DNA from: Peribacillus sp. Bi96
GTDB lineage: Bacteria > Bacillota > Bacilli > Bacillales > DSM-1321
NCBI RefSeq assembly: GCF_918698115.1
Contig: NZ_CAKKLV010000003.1
Coordinates: 329,244 to 393,243 of the forward strand
DNA length: 64,000 bases
Direction: 5' to 3'
The stretch's first letter is position 1. Each line of letters starts with the position of its first letter. Positions 43,200 through 53,163 of this stretch are shown in pieces. The notes beneath the pieces were generated by a model. The model made no database searches and was not told the origin of the DNA. It was given only the letters and a program-made list of their open reading frames with translations. The position numbers were made by a program, and so were the translations under genes.

Positions 43200-44780
43200 T
43201 TATTTCTGCGTTACTTCCTCCATTAATATTCTACGCAATATTTTCCCTACAGCTGATTTTGGCAGTTGTTCCCTGAACTCAAAACTTCGCGGCACTTTGT
43301 ATCTGGCCAATCGCTGCACGCAAAACTCCCTGATTTCCTGCTCCGTGACTGACTTTCCTTTCTTTAAAACTATGGCCGCATTAATCGTTTCCCCGCGGTA
43401 TGTATCCGGAATTCCATATACACATGTCTCTTTTATAGCTGGATGCTGATAAATGATATCTTCCACTTCGATTGGATAAACATTATAACCGCTTGCTATG
43501 ATCATATCTTTCTTTCTTCCTACTATATAAAAATATCCTTCTTCATCCATCGTCGCGATGTCCCCCGTGTATAGCCAGCCGTCACGCAAAGCAGTTACCG
43601 TTTCCTCAGGATTATTCCAATACCCCTTCATTACCTGAGGTCCTTTAATGATAAGTTCGCCTATTCCCCCTGTTGGCAATTCATCTGTCCCTGTTTTCAA
43701 ATCAACGATTTTGGCATCAGTATTAGGATATGGAATTCCAATACTTCCTGGTTTTTTTTGTCCCATTACAGGGTTCCGGTGTGTTGTAGGTGAAGTTTCA
43801 GACATGCCGAACCCTTCCGATATCGAAATGCCTAATTTTTTTTCGAATTGATGGATGATTTCTATCGGGAGTGGGGCTGAACCGCAGCTGCAGTACTTTA
43901 AGCAACTTAAATCATCCGCCGTTAAATCCGGATGATTCAATAAGGCGATATACATGGTCGGGACGCCTGGGAAAATCGTTGGCCGATGTTTCCGAATTAA
44001 ATCTACCACCTTGTTTATTTCGAATTTTTCTAACGTGATATAAGTCGATCCGGCATATATGGCACTATTCAATCGTCCATTACCAAACACATGAAATAAT
44101 GGGGTCAATCCAAGCATTCGTTCGCCGGGTCTTTGGAGTTGAAGGGAATTTGCCGTAAAGGAAAAGTCTTGAAAAACATTGGAAACCAAATTAGAGTGCG
44201 TGAGCATGACTCCTTTTGATTTACCTGTAGTCCCACCTGTATATTGAAGTACAGCCAAAGCTTCCTCAGGGTCGATGGCCAATGCTGGAAGTACCATATC
44301 CACCCTGGATAAATCCGGTTCACTTTTTAGTATTGTTTCCGCAGAAATAAACGTTAACTTATCAGAAAAACCAGCCAGCACTAATTTATCCAGTTGTTCC
44401 TCACGGCCAATGAACCAGGTCGCTTCTGAATCACTTAAAATATATGCTAATTCACTTGACTGGTACATGGGGTTTACTTGAACGACCACACCACCCATAC
44501 GATGTATGGCATAATAGGCAATGATATATTCTAGACAATTTGGCAGCATGATTGCTATCCGATCATTTAATTGAAATCCCTGATTGGATAAATCCACGGC
44601 AAAACGATCTGATGCATTCTTCAATTCCAAATAAGTCAGTTCCCTCTCTCCATCTATGACTGCTTTGCAGGTAGGGTAATGATGGGCCGAACGCTCTAAA
44701 AGTCCGTATAATGACAATGAGGGAATCTCCATTACAGAAGGGGTTCCTTTTGGATAAAATTCATGCCAAATTTTAGTCAA
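43200..44780 (-). CDS. Acyl-CoA ligase (AMP-forming)
   Basis: A 526-residue AMP-binding enzyme: P-loop motif VLQYTGGTTGKSKGVML, A5 region SEGFGMSETSPTTHRNP, A7-A8 GWLYTGDIATMDEEGYFYIVGRKKDMI and the A10 Lys in LPKSAVGKILRR. It activates a fatty or other carboxylic acid with ATP and CoA. The TTG at 44780 has GAGGTG eight bases upstream; a GTG three codons earlier touches it. It shares its cluster with a second, similar ligase at 50.6 kb, about one substrate class or two. Last gene of the cluster. Confidence 0.88.
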   Translation of the reverse strand: MTKIWHEFYPKGTPSVMEIPSLSLYGLLERSAHHYPTCKAVIDGERELTYLELKNASDRFAVDLSNQGFQLNDRIAIMLPNCLEYIIAYYAIHRMGGVVVQVNPMYQSSELAYILSDSEATWFIGREEQLDKLVLAGFSDKLTFISAETILKSEPDLSRVDMVLPALAIDPEEALAVLQYTGGTTGKSKGVMLTHSNLVSNVFQDFSFTANSLQLQRPGERMLGLTPLFHVFGNGRLNSAIYAGSTYITLEKFEINKVVDLIRKHRPTIFPGVPTMYIALLNHPDLTADDLSCLKYCSCGSAPLPIEIIHQFEKKLGISISEGFGMSETSPTTHRNPVMGQKKPGSIGIPYPNTDAKIVDLKTGTDELPTGGIGELIIKGPQVMKGYWNNPEETVTALRDGWLYTGDIATMDEEGYFYIVGRKKDMIIASGYNVYPIEVEDIIYQHPAIKETCVYGIPDTYRGETINAAIVLKKGKSVTEQEIREFCVQRLARYKVPRSFEFREQLPKSAVGKILRRILMEEVTQK

Positions 44781-44854
44781 TTTCTTCACACCTCATTCTT
44801 TCTGTTAAAATGACTCGTTTTTAACGCTTTTCTCTTTATTTTGTCATCCTTGCC

Positions 44855-45259
44855 TCATTTATCACGAATGATTTTGAATATCCCAGTGCCTTTTGCAATG
44901 ATATTGCCTTCAGCGTCTTTTATCTCACCTTCAGTAAAGGCAATTTTGTACCCTTTTTGCAGGACCTTTGCTTCTGCAAATAATTCTCCGCTCGATATGC
45001 TGGCTAAATAATGTACATTTAAGCTTGTCGTCACAACTTTGGATTTAGTCACGGAGCGGGTCACCATTCCAAGTATGGTATCCAGCATGGTAGCATGAAT
45101 ACCACCGTGCAGGGTTCCATTAACATTAAGTAAATGATCTTCAATGTTTAGCTTTATAGTAACATTGCTTTCCTCAAACCGAATGATTTCAAACCCTATA
45201 TGTGAAAAGAATGCACTACTTTCGAATTGGTTGCGTATATCCTCCACTTCAACAGGCAA
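44855..45259 (-). CDS. PaaI-type hot-dog thioesterase
   Basis: A hot-dog thioesterase of 134 residues with the motif VNGTLHGGIHATMLDTILG and the final strands of the fold. PaaI proteins release stalled aryl- or acyl-CoA. The TTG at 45259 follows GGGGGAGG at six bases; an ATG at 45319 with AAGGAG further off would add 20 basic residues not typical of the family, though it cannot be excluded. It stands between ligase and thiolase genes, as a safety valve for CoA in the cluster. Confidence 0.8.
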   Translation of the reverse strand: MPVEVEDIRNQFESSAFFSHIGFEIIRFEESNVTIKLNIEDHLLNVNGTLHGGIHATMLDTILGMVTRSVTKSKVVTTSLNVHYLASISSGELFAEAKVLQKGYKIAFTEGEIKDAEGNIIAKGTGIFKIIRDK

Positions 45260-45350
45260 ATTATTCCTCCCCCTCACTTTTGCGCGATCCAATTTATACC
45301 GAAAGGAGCAGAACCGCATAGGGTTTCCACTCCTTTATATTCCTGGAGAT

Positions 45351-46535
45351 CTATATCGTTTCAATCATGATCGCCATTCCCTGTCCCCCGCCAACACAAA
45401 GTGTAGCAATTCCATATCTTTCTTTCCTTCGAATCAGTTCATATATTAATGTCGTCACGATCCTTGCACCCGTAGATCCGACTGGGTGTCCGAGTGCTAT
45501 GGCCCCACCATTTACATTAACCTTGTTTTCATCAAGTGATAAATCCCTGATTACTGCCAATGCCTGTGAAGCGAACGCCTCGTTTAATTCGAAAAGCCCA
45601 ATTTCTTCTACTTTTTTCCCGGTGCGCTCCAAAAGTTTTCCGACGGCTGGTACAGGACCAATTCCCATCACTTCAGGAGAAACTCCCGCAGTGGCCCAAT
45701 CGACAATCTTTGCGATTGGTTTTACTTGTAACCGTTCCGCTTCACTAGCTTTCATTAATACCAATGCGGCAGCTCCATCATTACGGCCACAGGCATTCCC
45801 TGCGGTGACGGTTCCATTTTCCCTGAATGCCGGTTTTAAGCTTGCAAGCTTTTCGATGGTGGTATCCGGGCGTGGATATTCATCCGTTTCAATGGTAACC
45901 GCAGACTTCCTGTCAGAGACCTGGACAGGAACGATCTCTTCCCTGAACTTTCCTTCTTCTATCGCTTTTGCCGCTCTTCTTTGACTTTCGACCGAAAAGG
46001 CATCTTGTTCTTCCCTGGAAATATTGTATCGCTGTGCGACATTTTCAGCGGTGATTCCCATCCCTAAACCTTTTCCATAAATTTCTTGAGGCTGTTGTCC
46101 AGCTTCAGTATTGGAATCTACAAGTTGGGTCCGATCTCCCCCAAATCGGGCACTTCTTAAATAAAGGGGGGCACGGCTCATACTTTCCGTTCCGCCGGCA
46201 ACGACAATATCGGCTTGGCCGGAGCTTATTTGCTGTGCTGCTGAAGTGATGGCCTGCATTCCCGATGCACATAATCGATTTACTGTAAAAGCTGGAGCAG
46301 AATCGGGAATCCCTGAACGCAGTGCAGCCACTCTCGCCACATTTGAGGATTCAGTCGTTTGCCTAACCTCCCCAAAAATGACTTCATCCACTTGTTCAGC
46401 CACTATATGGGCCCTTTTGATTGCCTCCTTGATGGCAATACTCGCCAAATGACCGGAACTCAATTCCTTAAATGCGCCCCCATATCGTCCTATCGGTGTT
46501 CGTACAGCACTCACGATTACAATATCTTCTTTCAT
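45351..46535 (-). CDS. Acetyl-CoA acyltransferase (thiolase)
   Basis: A 394-residue thiolase: Cys in [12 protein letters not shown], His in [15 protein letters not shown], second Cys in [10 protein letters not shown]. The substrate-loop sequences differ from those of the other two thiolases in the window, so the three are not recent copies. It cleaves 3-oxoacyl-CoA with CoA in the degradative direction. It follows the acyl-CoA dehydrogenase gene by about 70 bases. Confidence 0.88.
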   Translation of the reverse strand: MKEDIVIVSAVRTPIGRYGGAFKELSSGHLASIAIKEAIKRAHIVAEQVDEVIFGEVRQTTESSNVARVAALRSGIPDSAPAFTVNRLCASGMQAITSAAQQISSGQADIVVAGGTESMSRAPLYLRSARFGGDRTQLVDSNTEAGQQPQEIYGKGLGMGITAENVAQRYNISREEQDAFSVESQRRAAKAIEEGKFREEIVPVQVSDRKSAVTIETDEYPRPDTTIEKLASLKPAFRENGTVTAGNACGRNDGAAALVLMKASEAERLQVKPIAKIVDWATAGVSPEVMGIGPVPAVGKLLERTGKKVEEIGLFELNEAFASQALAVIRDLSLDENKVNVNGGAIALGHPVGSTGARIVTTLIYELIRRKERYGIATLCVGGGQGMAIMIETI

Positions 46536-46607
46536 CTCGTTTCTCCCCCTTGAAGTTCCTTATACTAATTTCAAAGAATATCCTTCAACACGCTATGTAG
46601 AAACCGG

Positions 46608-47756
46608 TTAGCACTCTTCCAAGACATTCCTTGCAATGATTAAGCGTTGAATTTCATTCGTTCCTTCATATATTTTAGTTATGCGGGCATCACGATAAAA
46701 ACGTTCAACTGGATATTCGGCCATATATCCCATGCCGCCATGAATTTGAACCGCCTTATCCGCTACCCGATTAAAAACGTCAGAAGCAAACAGTTTTGCC
46801 ATTGATGCTTCCTTGATCACTTTTTTTCCTTCATCAATCTTTTGTGCCGCCATCATCGTCAATGCCCTTGCAGCTTCCGTTTCCGTCGCCATATCAGCAA
46901 GCATCCATTGAATCGCTTGGTTGTCTGCGATTGGTTTGCCGAATTGAATGCGCTCTTTCGCATATTTACCTGATAATTCAATCAATTTCCCGCATGATCC
47001 CACAGCTCTTGCAGCCAGCCCTACACGCCCTTCACCTAAAATTTTAAGGGCAGAGATATAACCCATGCCAACTTCACCGATAACATTTTCTGCTGGTATG
47101 ATACAATCCTCGAAAATGACTTGTGAAGTATACGATCCTCTTAGCCCCATTTTTTTGTCCTTTTTGCCGACAGTCAAGCCTGGAAAATCCCTTTCTACTA
47201 AAAAAGCGGTAATCCCTCCTTTTGCCCCTTTGTCTTTATCCGTTAATGCGAATACTGTATAAACGTCGGCAACCGGCCCATTGGTGATGAAATGTTTCGT
47301 CCCGTTCATCACCCAATAATCACCCTTCTTTTCTGCACTTGTTGCCAAATTGGTTGCATCAGATCCCGCTCCTGGTTCAGATAAAGCAAAGGCTCCAATT
47401 TTAGTGCCTGCTGCCATTTCAGGCAAATATTTATCTTTCAAATATTCGGATGCAAGCTTAACTAGACCTGTACTGCCAATCCCTGTATGAGCACTGATTA
47501 ATGAAACAAAACCATTATGGGTCCTTCCTAACTGCTCTAATACGGTAGCCTTTCCCACTGCATTTAAGCCAATCCCACCGTATTGTTCAGGAATGCTTAT
47601 CCCGAATAAGCCAAGGTCTTTTGCTTTTTCCACCAAATGCTGCGGGATGGCATCTTCCTCTTCAATTTGTAAGGCGTAAGGCTCCACTTCCCTTTCGACG
47701 AAATTATGGATCATTTCCTTCATTTGCTGCATTTCCTTGGTTAACGTAATTGTCAT
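46608..47756 (-). CDS. Acyl-CoA dehydrogenase
   Basis: A 382-residue flavoenzyme that makes the 2,3-double bond in acyl-CoA and passes electrons to ETF. It has the three-domain order of the family: FALSEPGAGSDATN (FAD region), MGLRGSYTSQVIFEDC, and the catalytic Glu in KIYEGTNEIQRL near the end. All are intact. Short-chain and branched-chain enzymes share these features, so chain type is not decided. The ATG follows AGGAGG. Confidence 0.9.
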   Translation of the reverse strand: MTITLTKEMQQMKEMIHNFVEREVEPYALQIEEEDAIPQHLVEKAKDLGLFGISIPEQYGGIGLNAVGKATVLEQLGRTHNGFVSLISAHTGIGSTGLVKLASEYLKDKYLPEMAAGTKIGAFALSEPGAGSDATNLATSAEKKGDYWVMNGTKHFITNGPVADVYTVFALTDKDKGAKGGITAFLVERDFPGLTVGKKDKKMGLRGSYTSQVIFEDCIIPAENVIGEVGMGYISALKILGEGRVGLAARAVGSCGKLIELSGKYAKERIQFGKPIADNQAIQWMLADMATETEAARALTMMAAQKIDEGKKVIKEASMAKLFASDVFNRVADKAVQIHGGMGYMAEYPVERFYRDARITKIYEGTNEIQRLIIARNVLEEC

Positions 47757-47928
47757 GATTATTTTCCTCCTTAGGACTGTTCAGGTAAAGTGATACAATG
47801 GTAAGTTCATTCCGCACCATACAAGGGATTTCACTTGAAGACGTTTTATCAACTAATCATTCACGTATAATTGGATCGAATTTAATAGAATAATCTTCTA
47901 GTTAATTAGAGTTCCTACTTTTATCAAA

Positions 47929-49101
47929 TCAGACTTCACGCTCAATTATCGTCGCAATTCCCTGTCCGCCTCCAATGCAGGCCGTGATAAGAGCAAATCT
48001 TCCTTCGGAACGCTTCAATTCGTACACCGCTTTCGTAATGAGGATGGCACCTGTCGCACCGAGAGGGTGTCCGTGAGCAATGGCTCCCCCATTCACATTC
48101 ACTTTTGCGGGATCCAAATCAAGCTCCCTATTACAAGCAATCACTTGAGCCGCAAAGGCTTCATTAATTTCAACGATATCCATATCACTTAATGAAAGCC
48201 CTGATTTTTCCATTACCTTTCTAATGGCGGGCACTGGTCCTATTCCCATATAATTTGGATCTACCCCTGCAACAGCCGAAGTCTTAATCGTCGCTAGAGG
48301 CTTTATCCCCAATTCTTCCGCTTTGTCCCTTGACATTATAACCAAGGCAGACGCGGCATCATTTAATCCCGAACTATTGCCTGCCGTCACGGATCCGCCT
48401 TCTAAAAACGCTGGTGATAATTTGGCTAGCCCTTCTTTCGTTATTTGCGGGCGTGGATGTTCATCCACTTTAAATTCTATGGCCTCACCTTTTCTGACCG
48501 GAATGCTTACTGGTACAATCTGCTCAATGAAACGGCCCTCTTCCATGGCTCTTGCCATATTTTTTTGACTTTGGAAGGCGAATTCATCTTGTTCTTCCCT
48601 ACTGACCTCATATTTATCAGCTAAGTTCTCAGCGGTGATTCCCATTGGCGGATCGCCAATTTCTTTTGGGGACAACTGCGACTTTCTGAACTGTTGGGGC
48701 CTCGCGCTGTAAGCTTTTTCCGGACGATCCATCAAGTAAGGCGCCCTGCTCATGCTCTCAACACCACCGGCGATATAAACATCTCCTTCGCCTGCCCAGA
48801 TCGCCTGTGCAGCCAGATTGATAGCGTTGATGCCCGAACCGCACTGACGGTCAACTGTCAGTCCCGGCAGATGAATGGAAAGGCCTGTTTCCAACGCCGT
48901 TAATCTGGCTATGTTTCCACCACCGCTTAAGACGTTCCCCATGATGACATCATCTATCATTTCAGGTTCTACATTCGCTCGTTTTATGGCTTCTTTCACC
49001 ACTTCCGCCCCAAATACGTGAGCGGGAACCGATGCAAGTGCACCTCCCTGTTTTCCAATTGCTGTCCGTACTGCAGAAACTATGACGGCATCTCTATTCA
49101 T
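47929..49101 (-). CDS. Acetyl-CoA acyltransferase (thiolase)
   Basis: A 390-residue thiolase: Cys in VDRQCGSGINAI, His in GGAIAHGHPLGATGA, second Cys in CIGGGQGIA. It is closer in build to acetyl-CoA acetyltransferases than the thiolase at 45.3 kb. Two thiolases in a cluster that lacks hydratase and hydroxyacyl dehydrogenase suggest that those steps are done by enzymes encoded elsewhere. It stands about 170 bases upstream of the dehydrogenase gene. Confidence 0.88.
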   Translation of the reverse strand: MNRDAVIVSAVRTAIGKQGGALASVPAHVFGAEVVKEAIKRANVEPEMIDDVIMGNVLSGGGNIARLTALETGLSIHLPGLTVDRQCGSGINAINLAAQAIWAGEGDVYIAGGVESMSRAPYLMDRPEKAYSARPQQFRKSQLSPKEIGDPPMGITAENLADKYEVSREEQDEFAFQSQKNMARAMEEGRFIEQIVPVSIPVRKGEAIEFKVDEHPRPQITKEGLAKLSPAFLEGGSVTAGNSSGLNDAASALVIMSRDKAEELGIKPLATIKTSAVAGVDPNYMGIGPVPAIRKVMEKSGLSLSDMDIVEINEAFAAQVIACNRELDLDPAKVNVNGGAIAHGHPLGATGAILITKAVYELKRSEGRFALITACIGGGQGIATIIEREV

Positions 49102-49187
49102 TTCTTCATCCGCTCCTTTTCCTTTTCTTTTACACCTTGAGGTTCCTTAATTATTGATGACCTTGACGTTAAGCTGGTCCGCCATAC

Positions 49188-50465
49188 TTATGAGGACTTA
49201 AGATCAAAGTTCCCCGATTGTTTAATTTTCTGATTCCCTGTTGATTTAGCAGGTTTTACGAATATGGCAAATAGGATGCCAAAAGCCAAGACAAGGATGG
49301 CCATGAACAAAATAGATAGGTTATAGCCCAACAGTTTATTTCCTCCAGCTAAACTTATGATATAGCCTGTTAAAAGAGGGGCAATGATGCCTGCCATGTT
49401 CCCTGATGATGTTAGGATGCTCGTCATCAATCCACCCCGCTCTTGCATTTCATTGATCATGATGGTTGGTCCAATCGGTAAAATGGCATACGTCAGTCCC
49501 TTTGCTAAACACATGGCGCCGATCACCCAGATCGGATTTTGAAAGACCATGATTGATGAAAAAAACAATGCCCCCAGGATCATTGCGCCCGCGACGACAA
49601 ATACCCTAGATGACCGCCAATTCTGATTCTTCTTGTATAAATGGTCAGACACCATCGAAACACCCATATAAATGCATACAGAGACGACTCCGATTATTGC
49701 TACACTGGTTCCCATTTGGCCGGGAGTCATTTTTACGGCTTCCACTAAATAAATCGGGAGCCAAACTGAAAACCAAACAACTAGGATATACGTTGAAAAA
49801 TATGCCAGGGTCGTAAATAAAGCAGTAGGTGACGCCAGCAGCAACAGAAAGTCTTTCACTTTGAACTTTTCAAGTTTTGCTTTCTTTTTCTTTTGTACTT
49901 TTTCATATACTTCAACTGGATTTTCCTTTGTTAAAAATTGAAAGAGGAAGAACCAAACAAGGCTTGCTGCACCGAGAGTGGCAAAGGCAACCTTCCAACC
50001 GAATATCGTAATTAAGGAAACGAGGATGGGCGCCACGATCATTGCACCAACCGTTCCCCCGCCAACCACTACGGAATTGGCGAAGCCTTTTAGTTTCGGC
50101 GGAAACCACTTATCAGCATGACTATATGCAATTGGGCTATAAGGACCTTCGAATGCACCCAGTAAAATCCTGTATAGAATCAAAAATGGAAGCGCGGTAA
50201 TGGCTAAAACACCGAATTGCAAAACAGTCCATGTCAGCATGATGAATCCAAGCACTTTTTTGGCCCCCAGGCGATCAGCCCATGCCGCCCCAAAAATTCC
50301 CGTTACTGGATAGAGCCAGTAATAACTGCTTCCGACAAGCCCCCACTCCGCATAGGAAAGGTCGAATTCTTTCATGATAGGAACAGCTGCCAGACCGACG
50401 ATCGATTTATCCGCAAAATTAATGACGGCTCCAAAGAATAATAGAATCAGAACAACCCAACGCAT
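49188..50465 (-). CDS. MFS transporter, ACS family
   Basis: A 425-residue carrier with 12 membrane helices; helix 1 has the variant signature GAVINFADKSIVGLAAVPI (Phe-Ala-Asp-Lys in place of the usual Tyr-x-Asp-Arg), and the helix 2-3 loop AWADRLGAKKVLGF. It lies inside the acyl-CoA cluster between ligase and thiolase, so it probably imports the organic acid that the ligases activate. The carboxyl tail is polar and short. Confidence 0.82.
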   Translation of the reverse strand: MRWVVLILLFFGAVINFADKSIVGLAAVPIMKEFDLSYAEWGLVGSSYYWLYPVTGIFGAAWADRLGAKKVLGFIMLTWTVLQFGVLAITALPFLILYRILLGAFEGPYSPIAYSHADKWFPPKLKGFANSVVVGGGTVGAMIVAPILVSLITIFGWKVAFATLGAASLVWFFLFQFLTKENPVEVYEKVQKKKKAKLEKFKVKDFLLLLASPTALFTTLAYFSTYILVVWFSVWLPIYLVEAVKMTPGQMGTSVAIIGVVSVCIYMGVSMVSDHLYKKNQNWRSSRVFVVAGAMILGALFFSSIMVFQNPIWVIGAMCLAKGLTYAILPIGPTIMINEMQERGGLMTSILTSSGNMAGIIAPLLTGYIISLAGGNKLLGYNLSILFMAILVLAFGILFAIFVKPAKSTGNQKIKQSGNFDLKSS

Positions 50466-50595
50466 ATGAATCCCTCCTCTTTTCTTTATGTTTGTTCAAT
50501 CTCGCATTTCATCAAATGTAATCATGGTCATGAAAATGAGCATTTCTTACATCGCATGTTGGAATGAGCATGCGAACCAACCACTTCCCTCTCTA

Positions 50596-52206
50596 TCATT
50601 TTTCCTTTTCAAGTTCTTCTTTAACTAACAATCTTTTTAAAAGTTTACCCACTGTGTTTCGCGGCAGTTCTATTCTTACTTCAAATACTTTCGGAACCTT
50701 ATAGGGCGTCAACTGTGAATAACAATATCCTTCTATTTCTTCAAGGTCTATTGAAGCGCCATCTTTCGGTACGATGAATGCTTTCACCACTTCACCTTTT
50801 TCTTTGTGGGGGATACCCACCACGGCTGCCTCTTTAATAGCCGGATGTTCATATAGAACCCCTTCCACCTCTTGCGGGTAAATATTGAATCCGCCAACGA
50901 TGATCATTTCTTTTTTTCTGCCGACGATATAGAAATATCCTTCATCATCCATCACAGCAAGGTCACCGGTATATAGCCAGTCATTCTGTAAAGCCTTTTT
51001 GGTTTCGGCTTCATTATTCCAATAGCCCTTCATAATTTGCGGTCCTTTTATGAGCAACTCACCGACACCAGTGTTAGGTACTTCATTATTATCATCGTCG
51101 ATGATCATACAGTCCGTTCCTGGAAACGGGATGCCGATGCTCCCTATTTTCCTTTTTCCAAAAGGCGGATTACGATGCGTGGAGGGGGAAGCTTCCGATA
51201 AACCGAAGCCTTCACCAATTTTTGCACCGGTCAGCAATTCAAATCGCTTAATCACTTCTACTGGAAGGGGGGCAGAGCCACAAGAACAACTTTTTAAACA
51301 ATCCAGTCCATAGGTTTCAATTTCTGGGTGATTGACGAATGCGTTATACATCTTTGGAACACCAGGAAAAAAAGTCGGGCGGTATTTTTTAATGTTAGTA
51401 AGAACGTGTTGGAGATCGAATTTCGAAAATAAAAGAATGGCAGCTCCTATATAGATACCTAGGTTCATCGCACTTGTCATCGCATACACATGGTAAAGAG
51501 GCGTTGCTGCCAAAACGATTTCTTCACCAGGGACCATGGCATCCCCATACATTTCAAAGCTCTGTACGACATTGGAGGTCAAATTATGGTGAGTAAGCAT
51601 GACTCCCTTCATCTTGCCTGTGGTCCCGCCTGTATATTGAATGACGGCAGTGTCTTCATACGGGTTGATGATTACAGGTTCAGTCAAGACCTTACCGGAT
51701 TGAATCATTGATTGAAGCGAATGTGAACCATCTTGATTTTGAACATTTTCCGTTTTCATGCAGACCGCAAACTCATATATCGTTTTCGTTTCTTCGACCG
51801 TATTCGCGGCGGTTTGATCAAATACAATATACTTAGCACCCGAATCTATTAAAATTTGCAATAGTTCCCTTGGTTTATACATGGGATTCATCTGTACAAC
51901 TATCAGACCTAATGCCTGGGCGGCATAATAACTGATTATGAAATAAGGATGGTTGGCCATCATCAGGCCAATTCGTTCACCTTTAACAAAGCCCATTTCA
52001 CTCCATTTCCCTGCAAGTTTGTCTACCTGCATTTTAAGATTCTTATAATCCATTGAATCGTCTTCATAAATGATGGCTGTATGGTGAGGAAATTTACTTG
52101 CTGTTGTATCAAGCAGTGAATAGACGGATATTTCCGGTAGCTTCATAGATTTCATTCTTTCAACATACCATTGCTCCCATGGTTGATTTATCGTTTTTCG
52201 CACCAT
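50596..52206 (-). CDS. Acyl-CoA ligase (AMP-forming)
   Basis: A 536-residue AMP-binding ligase: VIQYTGGTTGKMKGVML, EGFGLSEASPSTHRNP, WLYTGDLAVMDDEGYFYIVGR and LPRNTVGKLLKR with the late Lys. It is a paralogue of the ligase at 43.2 kb (same HRNP and TGGTTGK surroundings). The ATG follows GGAGGGATAA. As first gene behind the palindromic upstream region it probably heads the cluster's main transcript. Confidence 0.88.
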   Translation of the reverse strand: MVRKTINQPWEQWYVERMKSMKLPEISVYSLLDTTASKFPHHTAIIYEDDSMDYKNLKMQVDKLAGKWSEMGFVKGERIGLMMANHPYFIISYYAAQALGLIVVQMNPMYKPRELLQILIDSGAKYIVFDQTAANTVEETKTIYEFAVCMKTENVQNQDGSHSLQSMIQSGKVLTEPVIINPYEDTAVIQYTGGTTGKMKGVMLTHHNLTSNVVQSFEMYGDAMVPGEEIVLAATPLYHVYAMTSAMNLGIYIGAAILLFSKFDLQHVLTNIKKYRPTFFPGVPKMYNAFVNHPEIETYGLDCLKSCSCGSAPLPVEVIKRFELLTGAKIGEGFGLSEASPSTHRNPPFGKRKIGSIGIPFPGTDCMIIDDDNNEVPNTGVGELLIKGPQIMKGYWNNEAETKKALQNDWLYTGDLAVMDDEGYFYIVGRKKEMIIVGGFNIYPQEVEGVLYEHPAIKEAAVVGIPHKEKGEVVKAFIVPKDGASIDLEEIEGYCYSQLTPYKVPKVFEVRIELPRNTVGKLLKRLLVKEELEKEK

Positions 52207-52324
52207 TTATCCCTCCACACATAAACGAATTTCATATCGTACATGTTTGATTTATACATATTATTATGCAACTTGCATGCCAAGTCCTCTATGTGTGTAA
52301 AACCGCTTAATATTAAGATCCTTT

Positions 52325-52404
52325 AATTCATTAATGAATTTTATTCACATATAAAGCCTTTCTATAGAGGATTCACCGAAATACCAATAATTCATTATTG
52401 AATT
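52325..52404. promoter_or_regulatory. Two similar 16-base palindromes upstream of the acyl-CoA cluster
   Basis: AATTCATTAATGAATT (52325-52340, perfect) and AATTCATTATTGAATT (52389-52404, one mismatch) stand 64 bases apart, 120-200 bases before the first ligase. They look like a pair of sites for one dimeric regulator (TetR-type repressors control such clusters elsewhere). No regulator gene is nearby. Confidence 0.55.
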
Positions 52405-52523
52405 TTAAACAGGCTCTGGTTGGTTTTCAATCGATATTGAAAAGTAGGTTTTTACCATATTATAGATTATATCTACTCACGAATAGTGATTTTGATTTTA
52501 TCCATGGTGTATTATAAAATTTA

Positions 52524-52553
52524 AAAAGCCCATCCAGCTAGGAATGGGCTTTT
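52524..52553 (-). terminator. Intrinsic terminator
   Basis: AAAAGCCCAT and ATGGGCTTTT pair over a ten-base loop, with a T-rich tail on the minus strand. It would stop transcripts from the recombinase relic before the acyl-CoA cluster. Confidence 0.7.
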
Positions 52554-52714
52554 CGAATTTTATTGACTTACGGTTAAATAAAAAATCTATAGCTCTCTTT
52601 CCATTCCTGGATTTTTAGATTTTGCGCGTTCGTAGACTGATTTTGCCACCGCTGAATCCAAGAATCATCAAAGCCACACAACTGGTTCAATCGATCGGAC
52701 CATCCTGTAAAGAT

Positions 52715-52822
52715 CTAGATATCACGTTCTTTAAGAACATTATCCAACATGGCTTGAAGTTGACGTCCTTCATTTTGATCTTTGCTACTGACTCTTATGT
52801 ATCCGAATTTACGAACATCCAT
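52715..52822 (-). pseudogene. Serine recombinase (resolvase) relic
   Basis: From an ATG at 52822 behind GAGGAG the minus strand reads MDVRKFGYIRVSSKDQNEGR and QLQAMLDNVLKERDI, then TAG. This is the start of a Tn3-type resolvase with the catalytic Ser in RVSSKDQ. The rest of the catalytic domain and the DNA-binding end are missing. Confidence 0.85.
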
Positions 52823-52861
52823 TTTTTACTCCTCATTCTATTTCTTTCTACTATTCTACTA

Positions 52862-52989
52862 AAAACGTTCGTAAAAGTGTATGTAAAACAATGAACGTTC
52901 GTAAAGTGTTTTTAAACTTTAACGAACGTTAAAATAAGAGGATTTTATCGAAAATAGAACCGTTCGCTAAAGTGTACTTTTACGAACGG
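52862..52989. repeat. res-like repeat cluster beside the recombinase relic
   Basis: A half site ACGTTCGTAAAAGTGTA near 52865, a full inverted repeat with AACGTTCGTAAAGT at one end and its near complement at the other (52894-52930), and a second with CCGTTCG...CGAACGG (52960-52989). Spacing and position before the recombinase gene are as in resolvase res sites. Confidence 0.65.
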
Positions 52990-53163
52990 GATTTAAAATG
53001 ATTATTTTGAGTAGAAAGAAGAGATTTTGCAGGAATTGAATGATAGTTCGAAAAACATGTCGAGTAATTAAAATCAGTTTGAATATCAATAATGACAAAG
53101 GTCTGGCGATTTTGAAACGCCCAATGTACGTAACTGGAACATTCTAATCCTCCTCTACCTATA

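Noticed and set aside
45367..45984. Plus-strand ORF of 205 codons
   Set aside because: Antisense shadow of a thiolase gene whose motifs are all intact.
52622..52894. Plus-strand ORF of 90 codons
   Set aside because: Runs opposite the resolvase relic and into the res-like repeats; no coding signals of its own.
52862..52989. Possible CRISPR-like repeat cluster
   Set aside because: The repeats are inverted, few and irregularly spaced, with a recombinase relic next to them; res-type sites explain them better.
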